Below, piece after piece: positions 42,700 to 54,823 of a stretch of 64,000 bases of DNA. The number at the start of each line of letters is the position of its first letter. The first letter of the stretch is position 1. Where the stretch lies: NCBI RefSeq assembly GCF_024139115.2, contig NC_085139.1, positions 14,169,533 through 14,233,532 of the forward strand, written 5' to 3'. The notes under the pieces were generated by a model. The model saw only the letters and a list, made by a program, of their open reading frames with translations, was not told where the DNA came from and did no database searches. The position numbers and the translations under genes are program-made. The stretch is from Armigeres subalbatus. Lineage: Eukaryota; Arthropoda; Insecta; Diptera; Culicidae.

Positions 42700-43250
42700 T
42701 AAGCTTCCTAAGTTTCAAGTTTCGTAAAATGTGATCCAAAATCTTGAATTTGATGCAGAAATTGCTTTGGAAAACTCTGACATTTTTTCAGAAATTTCAG
42801 CGGAAGTTGATTTTCTGTGGAAAACCTTGTGAAAATTTCAAGGATTTCATTTCAGAAATTGTGCAGAAAATACTTTAATCCTTGTGAAATCTTACTCCAG
42901 GAGTTCAAACGGAAATTCCAACAGAAATCCGATGGCGAATGTCAGCACACAAACTTCCGGAAATTCTTTCATACCATATATTCAAGGCAGAAAAAGTTGT
43001 AGACATTCCTGCTGTCTTTCAGGAATTTCTATAAAAACTTTAAAAACTTCTCCGCGAATCCCTAAAAAAAAAATCTCCTTCAAATACAAACGGATTTTTT
43101 TCATGAATTCCGGTAGAAATCTTTTTGAGAATTCCTGTAGATATTGTTTGGTGAATTCCTAAGAAAAAGATTTATGCGGTCATCGCTACAGAAATTACAG
43201 TGAAAGTTCCTCTAAGAGAAACAAAGTTAGGAAGCTTTTTATAACGAAGG
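42700..43250. repeat. Degenerate GAATTTC/AATTCC-rich simple repeat
   Basis: Loosely periodic runs of AGAAATT, GGAATTCC and TTTCAG-type words without a fixed unit. Small open frames here are by-products. A similar stretch lies at 51420-52560. Confidence 0.45.
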
Positions 43251-45576
43251 TGGATTTTTCTCTAGATACAGGAAACTTACCCAACTTACCCAAGTAGTGC
43301 GCTGTATTCGCCTAAAGATGCGCTAAACAACGCATCAATTAGTTTGACAGATAAAACTTCGGAAGAAAGCTCGGTTCGGAAGTCCCGATGTCCGAGTTCT
43401 AATGTGGTGCTTCGCCGACAATATCATGCTGTGTGGTTCGTCGTAGAGTGGGTTAATCAATCAGAAACTAAGAAATATCTCGGAATTATGTCAAAATTGA
43501 CGTGACAAAAAAATGGATATTCAAAAACGATGAAAAATGACAACAAGTTCTTACCCTTTTAATGCTTGTTAAACGAGTGCCCAAGAGTATAATGCATTCA
43601 ATAATGGCTTGGAAATATCCAAAAATTGGGTAAGCATGACTTCAAATGTGGAGTCTCTTCTCAACGACATTTTGCTATCGAAAACAAAACCCTACGCTCC
43701 TTATTTATTAAATTTACTCCCAAAACTAAATCCGTGCGAAGCCGTAACCGTTATGTGAATCCGCATCAAATCCGAAAAACCGCGAAAATCGCGAAATCCT
43801 TGTAGTTGTAACAATCCTGCGCTTCATATACGGCGTTGCCTAAACGTATGCCCAAGCTTCGCTGTGTGGTCTGTCTGTGTGTCTCTCGATCCCGAAGTCC
43901 ATGGTTCGAACCCACTCTGCCTTCACGGATACAAATTTCATCTGTTTGCTTCAAAAATATACATGTTTACTTCTAAAATGGTAAAATGTTTGAATCAAAC
44001 ATATTTATTTTTAAAACCAAATTAAATCCCTGTTTGTTTTATACGAACACTAGTGGGCAGCCCCTCGCTCGCTCTTGCAAAAGTAAACAAAAACTCGAAT
44101 TCGGATCGGATCCGATCGGAGGTCAACAGAGAAGCAGGAGCAAGCGTGGAATAATATGTTTTCTTGCTTCCAAATTGATGATAAGGATGTTTTTCAGGTA
44201 CAGAAAGGTTAGTAAATGAAATATGATCGATTAGAATTGTGAAATCTGGTAGTCAAATGCTACCAGAATATGAAAATTGGTAGAATTGATAAGAAAATAT
44301 TATGAATGCCCGAACCAAAACAATAATATCCATGTTTGCTTCAAACATTTAGCTGGTTGAAACAACTTGAAACGCACATTTGATTCAAAAAAAAGTTTTC
44401 GTTCGCTTCAAATGCAACAATATGTTTGATCCAAACATATTTATTTTTGATGCCAGAACAAACTGAATTATTGTTTGGATTTACCTAGAATATGTTTGTT
44501 TTTAACGTAGTTTTTTCTGCGTGTTTCATAAGACGGCCTTGGAGCAATTTTTCAAACTTTATATATTTTGCTAACAGATTTACATTTGATTTGGTTGATG
44601 ATAATGGTAGGTACAAATGAATTTTAATTTTAGACTTTTTTTACAAACGGTGGTGCGAAAATAGTGACTTTAGTGATCATTTTACGAAAAATAGTGACTT
44701 TAGTGACTTTTGGATGCAAATAGTGACTTTTTAGTGACTAGCCTCAAAATAGTGACCAAGTCACTAAAAAGTGACTTGCTACCAGCCCTGAATAAAGCCA
44801 TGTGCATGTGATCAAAAAGGGAAATACAAACTAACGTTAAAATATTGCAAATCACTTTTATAATACAATAAAAACAGGATTTTATAAAAAGGAAGGTATA
44901 AACAACAATGAATCAGATATGTTTTGGCAATGTCGACATATGAAAACAGTATAACTTGAAAGAACTGATCATGCATCAAAGAAGGCATCAACATTTTAGG
45001 AAAATGCTTGTCATATATGCAATACCAAAGCAACATGCAGTAAAACTCGAAAGAACAGCTCATGCTTTAAAGAAGGTGTCAACCATATGGTAAAGATTGT
45101 ATGTTTCCTATACAATGTCAAAACTTTAAAACTCAAAATACAGACCCCATTCGATTTTGGCATCACGTTCGGAACATTTATGTTGCCAAAATCGAATGGT
45201 TTTTGTTTTCTTACAATACTTTAACATTTCTTCACTTTTTGTGACGCTAGACACCCTGTGACCCTTCAAAACATCAAGAACTGTACTTCAGACAATATTC
45301 GGCTAAAATTGTGAACGGCTAAAATAAATGAACCCGAGCCTATGGCCGGTTCACCATATAGTGGGTGAGCCCAAAGTTTTGGCCGATGTATACTATGCAC
45401 TTGAGTAAACATTTTGATTTTTAAAAATAAAACAAATTTTTTCCGCCGAATAATCATCAATGCTCCTCAAAGATGATTAAAATTGGGTTCCATTTCACTT
45501 TTCATTTCGAAATTTTGTGGGCTAGAGAAAAATCAACATATTTTTACAACATAATAATAAGACAAATGAGTATCTT

Positions 45577-45632
45577 AAGGTGATTATACAATCCAAAATT
45601 CACCACGGGACTTATTGTATAATCACCTTAAT
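45577..45632. repeat. Perfect-arm hairpin
   Basis: Arms TTAAGGTGATTATACAAT and ATTGTATAATCACCTTAA (18 bp) around a short loop containing TTCACCACGGGAC. Fold-back DNA, possibly a tiny MITE relic. Confidence 0.6.
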
Positions 45633-46214
45633 GTAATATTTTAGTACATAAAAAATTGGAGATTGTTAGTTCAAAACTAGGGGAACTGTTTCGATTTCCA
45701 TCTTACTGAACATATATTCATCTCATCGCAAAACAAAGAAATACAACACCAATCTTGTCGCTTCTGTTTGCTAACCCGCGTGCTCACTAATGAAAAAAAT
45801 CACAAAAATATGAAACAAACCAAATTCCTTTTCATTGCTTTGTTTTTGATGAGATGCAAATAGGAGCTATGGCATGAAGTGCAAAACCGTTCCCCTACCT
45901 ACGATGCAAGATCTCAAATTATTTGTATCGAGCTAACAATACCCGAAATCGGATGCAAGACGGCGAAAATACGATCAAAAACTTTTGCCTATATTTTTCG
46001 AGGGTGAACCCAAACTTTTGGCCGGGAGTGTACATATCGTATGTGACTGACGATGACTATCGGATAATGTTGTTATATACCAATAATAGTAATGTGGATT
46101 TCCAAATGTAGGATTAAATAAAATATTAAAATTTTCACATATTTTACTACAAAGAAAAATTTACGTTTTTCAAATTATGCCAAACGACCATTAGGCCAAA
46201 CGACTTTAGGCCAA

Positions 46215-47558
46215 ATGACCTACAACCGGCGAGGCATTATGTTGCTGTGTACCGTTCTCAAAGTTCTGTGCAAAATTATCCTAGCCCGGATTCAGGAGAA
46301 GATCGATGCGACTCTCCGGCGGCAGCATGCCGGATTCCGTGCCGGAAGATCCTGTGTGGACCATATTGTCACGCTCCGCATCATTCTGGAGCAGGTCAAC
46401 GAATTCCAAGAGTCCTTTTACTTGGTATTCATTGACTACGAAAAAGCTTTCGACCGTCTCAATCACGAGAATATGTGGGGCGCCCTGAGACGCAAGGGGG
46501 TTCCTGAGAAAATCATCGGCCTCATCGAAGCACAGTACGAGGCCTTTTCGTGTAGAGTACTGCACAATGGGGTCCTGTCCGACCCTATCCGGGTCGTAGC
46601 TGGTGTGAGGCAAGGATGTATCCTATCACCGTTACTGTTCCTCATCGTAATCGATGAGATTCTGGTAGGTGCGATTGACCGTGAACCAAACCGCGGGCTG
46701 TTATGGCAGCCTATAACCATGGAGCATCTAAACGACTTCGAATTAGCTGATGACGTTGCACTCCTCGCGCAACGGCGCTCTGATATGCGAAGTAAGCTCT
46801 ACGACCTTGCCGAGCGCTCCTCTTCGGCAGGTTTAGTCATCAACGTCAACAAAACCAAATCGTTGGATGGAAACACGGCGACTCCTTCCAGTTTCACAGT
46901 AGCCGGGCAACCAGTGGAGAATGTTGAAAGCTTCCAATATCTTGGTAGCCAAATGGCGTCGGACGGCGATACCAAGATCGACATAGGCGCACGGATCAAG
47001 AAAGCAAGGGCTGCCTTTGCGAGTTTAAGAAATATCTGGAAAAACAGGCAGATAAGTGAACGCACCAAAATACGAATTTTCAACTCTAACGTGAAATCTG
47101 TGCTGTTATACGCTAGCGAAACATGGTGTGTATCAGTGGAGAACACTCAACGGCTGCAGGTGTTCATTAACAGATGCCTGCGGTATATAATTCGGGCCTG
47201 GTGGCCTCACAACTGGATCTCAAACAATGAGCTCCATCGTCGTTGTCACCAGAGGCCGATAGCAACTGAAATTCGGGATCGGAAGTGGGGCTGGGTCGGC
47301 CACACTCTACGTAGGGGCTATAAACAAGCATTAGACTGGAACCCAGCGGGACATCGCAGCAGAGGCAGACCCAGAGGCTCATGGCGGCGAAGCCTCAATA
47401 AAGAAATAAAAGAAGTCGACCGAAATCTAACCTGGCAACAGGTTAAAGCGATAGCCGGGCAACGCTCAGGATGGAGATCTTTCAAGTCGGCCCTTTGCAC
47501 CACCGGAGGTGTACAGGATCCAGATAAGATAAAGATATACATTCCCGCCATTGCCTGA
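46215..47558 (+). pseudogene. Reverse transcriptase, C-terminal two thirds
   Basis: Long clean frame of about 440 residues: HAGFRAGRSCVDHI, FIDYEKAFDRLNHENMW, RQGCILSPLLFLIVIDEIL, ELADDVALLAQ, INVNKTKSL, then the thumb and a C-terminal tail. The YADD/FADD box reads LADD. The first few codons belong to the inserted element. Its N-terminus is at 40640-41117, so this is one half of a split gene. Absence of stops over 1.3 kb implies the retrotransposon was young when split. Confidence 0.85.
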
Positions 47559-47997
47559 AATCGATGTTTCCAAAACACAGCCGGTTAGGAGAATCAATGG
47601 AAGAAAAAATGCAATTCGCACTTCCCAAATTAGTATTCCGTCCAAGCGAGGATTGATCTCTTTTAAGGACCTTGTGGACCGTTTTTTGAATTTATTCATT
47701 ATTCCGAATTCATCAAGCCCAATCATCGACCTCTTAATTCTAACAGTGGACAGTCATTTGAAGCTTATTGACTGTTTCATGGCCCCTTGTTGCAGTAATT
47801 GGTCCTTCTGCTTCCTCTCAGCAGCTGACTGCCACATAACCACATAACCAAATTGGTATACGAATTCAATATTGTTGTTTGCGTATTGTCATTGGCTGTA
47901 TGCATTCAACGCATAACATAACATAAATCTCGAGGCACTCCGGTCGATAAAACATGTTAAGCACGCATATTACTTTCTTACAAACACAAATGAGCAG

Positions 47998-48128
47998 ATG
48001 CGTGTTTTGATCGAAAGATCATTCAAGATTACCTTTGTTTGGGTCCCATTTCACTGCGCAATCTATGGCAATGAGAAGGCGTACTCGCTAGCAAAGGTGG
48101 GCGCACAGGAAGGTGAGGTTTATGATTA
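47998..48128 (+). pseudogene. Retrotransposon RNase H fragment
   Basis: Encodes KITFVWVPFHCAIYGNEKAY then SLAKVGAQEG, matching the RNase H end of I/Jockey-group elements (WVPSHC-I-GNE-AD-LAK). The catalytic aspartate of the AD pair reads tyrosine. The rest of the element is missing. Confidence 0.75.
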
Positions 48129-48670
48129 GACAACTCTCGAAAAACGAGTTTTTTCCAGGGCCTCCGAATTCTCCACCTCGCCACTTCGCCAGATAAGTTT
48201 TAAAAGCATATTCACAAAAATGTAGGTCCGCGACGGGATTCGAAACCAAAACAATTTTAAAATGTGTAGAGCGCCCACTATAACCACGCCACCAAACAAA
48301 CCGATTGAAAGCAAGTAGAAAAACTGCTGTCTTGAACCTACTACTTATCGTGGCGCATCGTCGTATGCAATCAGTTCGGAGAAGCAAAGTAAGCAGCATT
48401 TGATTTTCGCGAAACATGGGGAGAGGGATAACAATTTTTCGCACCATCGCTTGTGCCGGAGTTTATACATAGTTTAGTTACATTTTATTACTCCATTGCA
48501 CTATTTTCGATGGATGCATTAAAGCAGCACTACTGTAGCTGTTTCATTGCAACTGGGTATGACGTTTGTGACGGTTGCATTCTGAGATGAGTTAGATTAA
48601 GTTTCAATGTTCCTGAAGGGGCCTAGTGTTTATGTTGGGCACAATTATTCCCACTACCATCTCTCTCTTA

Positions 48671-48747
48671 TGGGCCAGCTGGTAAGGGCGATGACAACTA
48701 CAGCGTCGGGTGGCAAGAGCGCGAGTTCGAATCCCGCTCAAGAAGGT
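48671..48747 (+). repeat. tRNA-like sequence, possible SINE head
   Basis: TGGGCCAGCTGGTAAGGGCG resembles an A box region, and GAGTTCGAATCCCGCTC forms a T-arm with a B box 40-50 bp on. Stems elsewhere are poor. No tail or target duplication was located. Confidence 0.4.
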
Positions 48748-49304
48748 AAAAAATTAGGTTGCATTTCAAATATGTGAAAATACAACAACGATATAATATG
48801 AAAAAAAAGCTATGTAAAAAAAGAATTAGGAAAAAATGCCATTAAAAAACTTTTTTCTTGTCTTTAAAATTAAGCATTCAATCAGCATTTCGGATGCTGA
48901 ATAAACGCTACTCAGCAAAATTTCTACTTTATCGATAAAGTAGGATTGAATATTTAAGCAGCCTTATATTGGTCCAAAACCTGCATTAAAATAGCATTAA
49001 AGGCGACTATAGGGCTTATTGGCATTTAATGTTTTGCAGTAAAGGCGCATATACATTGCACATTTAAGGGTTAACGCACATCTCTACAGAATTAACCTTG
49101 TTGATAGCAAATTATGAAGTTATGATAACATCAATCACGTAGTTTGGTTCTGCTCGGAAAATTATGCCTCCAGAGAGCAACTGTTGTATACCCTTGTGGC
49201 CCAAGGTAGACAACCCTCAAGGAAATTCGAGGTGTTTTGGGAGATCGTAAATTGGTATATATGCAAGCTCTTTTTACGCTGGCCATGCTATGAATTCTGA
49301 ATCA

Positions 49305-49430
49305 GGGGCCATCCAGAAACCACGTGGTCATATTTTTGAAGATTTTCAACCCCCCCCCTCCCCCCCATGTGGTCTATCGTGGTCATTTGGCAGACCCCCC
49401 CCCTTTGACCACGTGGTTTTTTTTTTCAAG
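49305..49430 (+). repeat. CCACGTGG/C-run mini-element, copy i
   Basis: Starts GGGGCCATCCAGAAACCACG, has two poly-C tracts around ATGTGGTCTATCGTGGTCAT, and ends GACCACGTGGTTTTT. Relatives: 54198-54308 (opposite orientation) and, with diverged recognition words, 58968-59120 and 60241-60355. Confidence 0.65.
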
Positions 49431-50393
49431 CACAAAAATAAAAAAAAAACCTATGTAACTAAAACATATGGTTAATCCGATCAATTTTGAAGATGGACAA
49501 TTTCAACTGATTCAAAATCAAACTAAAACCCAGCATGGAAATTATAAATTTTCATTATTTCGAAGATTTTTATGATTTTATCATGTTGTAATGTGTATCA
49601 GGTATTAGGTTATCTAGAACTCGCATACCTTCGATGCATCAGGAGGATACCAAAAAATGCGGACTCGCGAATATGTTATAAAAATTTCGAGAAAAATTTG
49701 TAATGGTTTAGAAATTTTCCAAAATATCCCTATATTTTTTAATTTCTTTATTGGTGATTTTTTTAAATACATAATTGCAATTTTTGCTTTTACAAGTGCT
49801 AATTTATTATTGTTTTGTGGAAAATTTTCAACTGTTTATGGAAATTTTGCATTATTTGCAGTAACTCTATGTTTATTTAATACTCATACCCTGATTTCTT
49901 CATTGGCAATTTCCAATTCTATTATGGAAAATTTCTATTTTTTCTCTGATAAATAATCTAGAGCTGGCTCATCTCTCAAAATTTCTAATTCTTCATTGAA
50001 ATTTTATTTTGATATTGACTCGTGGAATCCAATGATGTTATACTAAACATATTTTCTCGGTCACTCTGATGTCTTTCGAATAATTTCCCAAGGAACTTCT
50101 ATTCCATATCTCGAATATGCTTCAGTCAATGGTCTTTTCATAAGCGACTCATAAAAGAATGAATTTAATATAGATCAGTTATCATTTTGGAGTTCGGATC
50201 ATTCGATTTATCCAATTAACCAAATTATGAATGATGTATGATATAATATCCCATTAGGTCCATTGGGTTGATATAACAATTGTTATTTGTACAAGCTACT
50301 ACAGACTTTTTAGTTAAAAAAATTATGTTGAGCTTTTTAATGGAATGTCTTTACTTGTCATAAGACGAGTTTGTACCTTCCCATTTAATTCCA

Positions 50394-50480
50394 CCACTTG
50401 ATTGTACCTTGACAGATACGTATTTCGACCTCAACAGTAAGGTCGTCTTCAGTGTTTCGTACTTGACTCGACTTAGGTTA
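50394..50480. repeat. Motif CTTGACAGATACGTATTTCG block
   Basis: A compact non-AT-rich block ending GTAAGGTCGTCTTCAGTGTTTCGTACTTG, set in AT-rich DNA. I recall closely similar blocks in many insect repeats but cannot name the family. Confidence 0.35.
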
Positions 50481-52584
50481 TACAAAACTTTTAGGTTTTA
50501 AAAAACGTCCTGGAAGTCGTAATGTTTGAACTACGTAATCATTCAAGTCCGTGACCCCAGTGCTTCTCAGGCCCTACAACCAACGCATAGCCACCGTGCA
50601 GCTTGATGTTGACTCAAGATAATTTTGGGTACCTTGTCTCTTAGATCTCATGTTAATGGAAATTAGGATCATATGCTTATTTCATCGGATTGGGTACATA
50701 CCGATGATGAGGACATTACAAATGTCATGATTGATCACCCGAGAAGTCGTGGGCTGAACTTGAGAGCAATCACTGGCTTAACGTTCAGGATGACCCATCT
50801 TATCTGAGTGTTCAGAATGATTCAAACATTTCAACTTCATTTGCATGCTCTTAGAATCGAAATCTTTCCAAAGTTTCGGATAACTGAGTTTTCAGGGTCA
50901 GTCAAATTTGAGCTCCATATTTTTTCTGTAAAACCAATATCTAGATGAACAATTTTACTGAAGAAAATGGTGGTCTAGCTCTCTTTTGTGATTTTATAGA
51001 CAATCTAAAACGCTGGGCATATATGACCCATCCGTCCTGAAAGGGTTGAGATTTGTTTTGGAATTCAATTTCAATCGTTATTATAACACTATTTATTACC
51101 TAGATTGTTTTAGGAATTGGAGTGTTTTTTCTGGAACACTGCCACTTTTTTCATATCGCCGGACTCTTCTTAGTTCTAAGACCCTTTTATGAATTTAAAA
51201 AGCATTTTATTTAGAATTTCTTGTTGATTTTTAAATGCAAACTTCTCTATGTCATAACCTTTTTCATACGCACTACTAGAATTTTGTGCATTATTGATCG
51301 AAAAATTTAAAATGCACCTAAATGTTCTAATTAGGTGCATTATTGAATTTTCGATCAATTAGCCTAATTATTCAATATCATAAGAACTAGGCTTCTTAAT
51401 CCTAAATAATTGCCTACATGTATTGCTTGGATGAATTTTAAATTCCAAGATCTTCCTCATTTTCAAGAATAATTATTCTGGAGTTGCAAGGAAACCCTTC
51501 AGAATAGTTAGAAGAAATTCTTCGAGTCTCCACGGAAAAATCTTCAGTATTTCAACGATTTTTTTTCGAAATTCTGTGGAAAAGTTCCTAAAAAGGTTCG
51601 GTACAAATTTTGAAGAACTAGAAGAATCCGTAGAAGGATCCTAAATGCATATTTACGATGAAAATTCCAATAAACATCAAATTCCGAAGAACTTCCGGTA
51701 TAAATTAGAAAAAAATCCAGCTTACTTTTTTTACAGAATCTCTAAAGATTTTTTTCAAAATCCTGGGCAAATTTAATGAATCTTCAAAGGAAATTCTTCT
51801 AAATTTCCAATGGAAATTTTTTTCGTTTTTCAAAAAATAATCTTAGAAATTTTCAGCAGTTTTTTTAATTTCCAAAAGAAATTATTTGGAGTATACCAAA
51901 ATATTTCCGATGGAAATTCCTAAGATTTTCCAGTAGAAAATCGATGAAAAGTTCATCTAAAACACCAATAATGAATTTCCCGAGGATATTTCGATGTTTT
52001 TACAAGTGGAAATAACGAAAAAAATTGCACTTTTGTAGTACTTGTGAAGGTTGTACTTTAGAAGCAATTCCAATAGGATTTCCTTAGAAAATTAAATCAA
52101 AATTTTAAAGATTTTCTGATGTGAAAATTCCTTAAAATTTCTAAATCATTTCTTGTGCTTCTTTGCATGGTAAAGATTTAAAGCAATGTTTAGCTGAACC
52201 TACAAAGAAATCAAAATGACTTTCCGAAGAAAAATGAATTTCCCATGAAATTTTGGAAGAATTTATGGTGCAAATTAAAAAAAACACGAAACTTGTGAAT
52301 TCTAAAGATTTATTCTTTGAAAATCCAAAGTATTTGTTGAAGATAATCCATAGACTCTTCGGTGGAAATTCTAAATAATGCCTCGAATAAAAAAAATATT
52401 TGGAAAATTTAAAAAATGTGATAGAATTCACAAAGAGCGTAAAAAATTTCATTTCAAAATTCCAAATTTGAAAACAAAAATCCAAAAACAAAAAATCAAC
52501 GGTAATATCAAAGTGTTTCATGTGGCATTGGCCATTTAATTTCTCATGAAAATTCAGAAGATTATTTCTTGAAAAATTTAGAAG

Positions 52585-52857
52585 TCTTCTTCTTCTTCTA
52601 TGGCTCCATATTCCAACTGGAAGTTGGTCTGCTTTTCAACTTAGTTTATTCTTTTAGCATTTCCTCAGTTATAAATTGAAAGTTTTAAATGCCAGCAATT
52701 GTACGATTATATATCTTGTGTAGCAAGTACGAAGGATACATTATACCTAGGATGTCGACAATGTTTGACACCCGAAAACATCCTAGACAGGAAAGAGAAT
52801 CGAACTCGTCATCTCCGGATTGGCAATCCTATGCCTTTGGTCGTAAGGCTAACTGGA
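52585..52857 (-). mobile_element. tRNA-derived SINE with GAAGAA tail
   Basis: The minus-strand head at 52857 (CCAGTTAGCCTTACGACC) has B-box-like GAGTTCGATTCTC near 52800; the tail at 52585-52600 reads GAAGAAGAAGAAGA. It is the same family as the split SINE at 19173-20915. Confidence 0.75.
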
Positions 52858-52953
52858 GACTAAACATTTTGAAGTGCACTCCCCAAAATGTTCGAAAAAC
52901 TTATTTTGGAAATGAAATAGAATTTCTGGTGAAGATTCGGAAGAACTTGTCGA

Positions 52954-53394
52954 GTAACGAGCTCGGTGGTCTAGTAGCTACCGCTTCTGCCTTATAAGCA
53001 GGAGGTCGTGGGTTCAATTCCAGGCTCGTCCATTTCCTGCTTTGTATTTCTATCTTAGTTCTTTCTGTGTTTCACGTTCTACCAAAACGATTCCTACTGT
53101 TATAATCTTCCACACAATCCCAAAACCTCCCGTGGCACCTATGAGAGGTCGTAGAGTTCTCTACATCTTTCTTAAGTAGGTGTCAAACTAACCATCCTTC
53201 CCATTCCTCAGCATTCGCAAGGACGTGGCCAGGACAGATCTCGACTATTGGAGAGTGCATTGCTTCCGTCTAAGAGGTAAATGATTAGTCTCAAATCATT
53301 ACCTGAGGTAACGGATGAAATTGATGCTACTCTCGTACAATAGTCTTGGCTTGTACCACCTACGAATTTGTGCGAATTGCTCAATGCTAATGCT
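52954..53394 (+). mobile_element. tRNA-derived SINE with AATGCT tail, copy 1
   Basis: A 441-bp SINE. Its tRNA-like head has A-box region CGGTGGTCTAGTAGC, stem-loop CTGCCTTATAAGCAG and B box GGTTCAATTCC (52960-53033). A 330-bp body follows, then a TCAATGCTAATGCT tail. It is flanked by an exact 22-bp target duplication at 52932-52953 and 53395-53416. A reverse-oriented copy lies at 59696-60145. Confidence 0.92.
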
Positions 53395-53416
53395 AAGATT
53401 CGGAAGAACTTGTCGA

Positions 53417-54823
53417 AGAAATTCATTAGAATGTAAAAAAAAATATGAAAATATGAACATTTTTTTCCACCGAAAATTATATGTATTTCCCACGAGACTG
53501 TTTTGAATTTTCAGACAGAATTCACATAGAATTTTTTTCGGCATTTATACTGGCGATATTTTGTTTTTTTTTTTCATGACCAATTTGTAGCAAAATTTAC
53601 AAGCAAAATTTTCCAGAGAGAATTGTTCAAAAAACATTCTGAATGCTAGCACTTTATCAGGATTGTATGAAGTAAGGTCAAAGTTTTTACAGGAAATCTT
53701 TTTACTGGATTTTTCCTGAATATCAACAAGACATTCTTTTGAAGATTTTTCTTGAATTATTGTAAAAACATGAACAGTTTTCAAAATTGTAGCTGTAGTC
53801 CGCTGATGCAAAAGTGTCGGCGGCGTGATGCCAAAAACCATCTGCGGCGTAATTTTAAAAAAATATTTTTTTATTTTTCTTTCCCAATTTTTTTTGGTGA
53901 AAATTGAGACTGAAACGCAACCTGCTTTTTCGTTTATTTTTTTTTTATGGAAAAAGGATCTAAAGCTAAGTTGGCCAAATAACTTAGATATGCATCGGCG
54001 TTGCGACCGACGCTGCGTTACCGGGTTTTCTCGATGCTTAATGCTAAATTCTTTTTAACACTGAGTTGAAAAGACGCTACGTGGGCATCGGCCCTAAGAT
54101 GCGCTTTGCGTTTAATGATTAAATCATTAAATTTTGATGATTTGTATTTTTTACACCGCTATTGTTATTTACCAAAAATTTTCGTGTTAAAAAAAAAACA
54201 CGTGGTTCGAGAGCAACACCCCCCCTCCCCCCATGTGGCTTATCGTGGTCATTTTCCAAACCCCCCCCCCTCCCCGCCTATATGACCACGTGGTTTCTGG
54301 ACGGCCCCTCACCACTTTCTGACGTTTCATGCGTCCACTATAATTTCAATAATTCGATCAAAATGTGCTTTGTTACTTTCCTTTTACTCAAAAGCTGTCG
54401 ATGTTTGACAATTTATGAAGTTAAGGATCAGATGTATCAAAGATACGCGTTCTATCTGACATTGAACTTTTGATGAATGGCGGGTTTCAGGGATGTGGAG
54501 TCGTTTTCTCTTTCCGTTCTAAGACAGAAGGTTACGTTCTTCTGGGCCAATTTCGGCTCAGAGGACTAATGATCTTTTACAATTATTAATGCAGTGTCCG
54601 AAGTCACCGACCATAGGCTGCAATTGCTGTTCGAGCAAACAAGCTCACTTTGAAAGTGAATGCCGTTCATTGAGCATCATTCTGAATATGAAATTCACCA
54701 CAAAATATCGTGTCTCATACATCAGTTATTCGGAATGAAATTGTTTTCCTGGAGAATGAATTATTGGCAGTGGCTGGCCAATAAGCATCCAGGCGCTATC
54801 GTATATGCACAAACAGCCAGCAT
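53417..54823. other. AT-rich DNA with one mini-element
   Basis: No gene recognised. It includes the C-run mini-element at 54198-54308 (opposite orientation to copy i: AACACGTGG...CCACGTGGTTTCTGGACGGCCCC). Confidence 0.5.

Larger units (their letters stand above)
41338..44790. mobile_element. 3.45-kb hAT-like non-autonomous element
   Basis: The ends pair as CAGGGCTGG and CCAGCCCTG (outer C shared with the duplication). An exact 8-bp target duplication AATAAAGC lies at 41330-41337 and 44791-44798. Subterminal regions at both ends carry many AATAGTGACTTT/AGTGACC repeats (41365-41470, 44665-44780), as expected for transposase-binding sites. No transposase is recognisable; the interior is AT-rich filler with a nested palindrome. 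Confidence 0.82.
41118..46225. mobile_element. 5.1-kb inverted-repeat element with TTTGGCCTAA minisatellite ends
   Basis: The left end (41125-41265) carries about ten tandem variants of GTCGTTTGGCCTAATG; the right end (46165-46215) carries the same motif inverted. GGCGAGGC is duplicated at 41110-41117 and 46228-46235; the match extends to 12 bp with one mismatch. No transposase frame is visible. Much of its length is a later hAT-like insertion. Its superfamily is not clear to me. Confidence 0.75.
40640..47558 (+). mobile_element. RTE-like non-LTR retrotransposon split by a 5.1-kb element
   Basis: The left part (to 41117) has NKAPGVDRISAEMLKA, a frameshift near 40985, then WMQGILVKVPKKGD and DNWRG. 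The right part resumes at about 46233 with GIMLLCTVLKVLCKIIL in the same frame and continues to 47558. The 3' end near 47535 shows AGATAAGATAAAGATA. The C-terminal block (GWVGHTLRRGYKQALDWNP...RGRPRGSWRR) resembles SR2-type RTE elements as I recall. The element is 5' truncated. Confidence 0.8.
48750..52584. other. Long AT-rich gene-free stretch
   Basis: Apart from the two repeats listed inside it, no gene was recognised. Open frames such as 49657-49956 are low-complexity Phe/Ile-rich products of AT-rich DNA. From about 51420 the sequence consists of decayed AATTCC/GAAATT words like those at 42700-43250. Confidence 0.5.

Noticed and set aside
45362..46030. Tc1-type transposon bounded by GGGTGARCCCAAA-type ends at 45363 and 46003
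   Set aside because: The two end-like motifs are in direct, not inverted, orientation, so they do not bound one element.
49657..49956. Phe/Ile-rich 99-residue protein
   Set aside because: Low-complexity product of AT-rich DNA.
52960..53033. A functional tRNA-Ile(TAT) gene
   Set aside because: It is the head of a SINE with a 22-bp target duplication and a second copy at 59696-60145.
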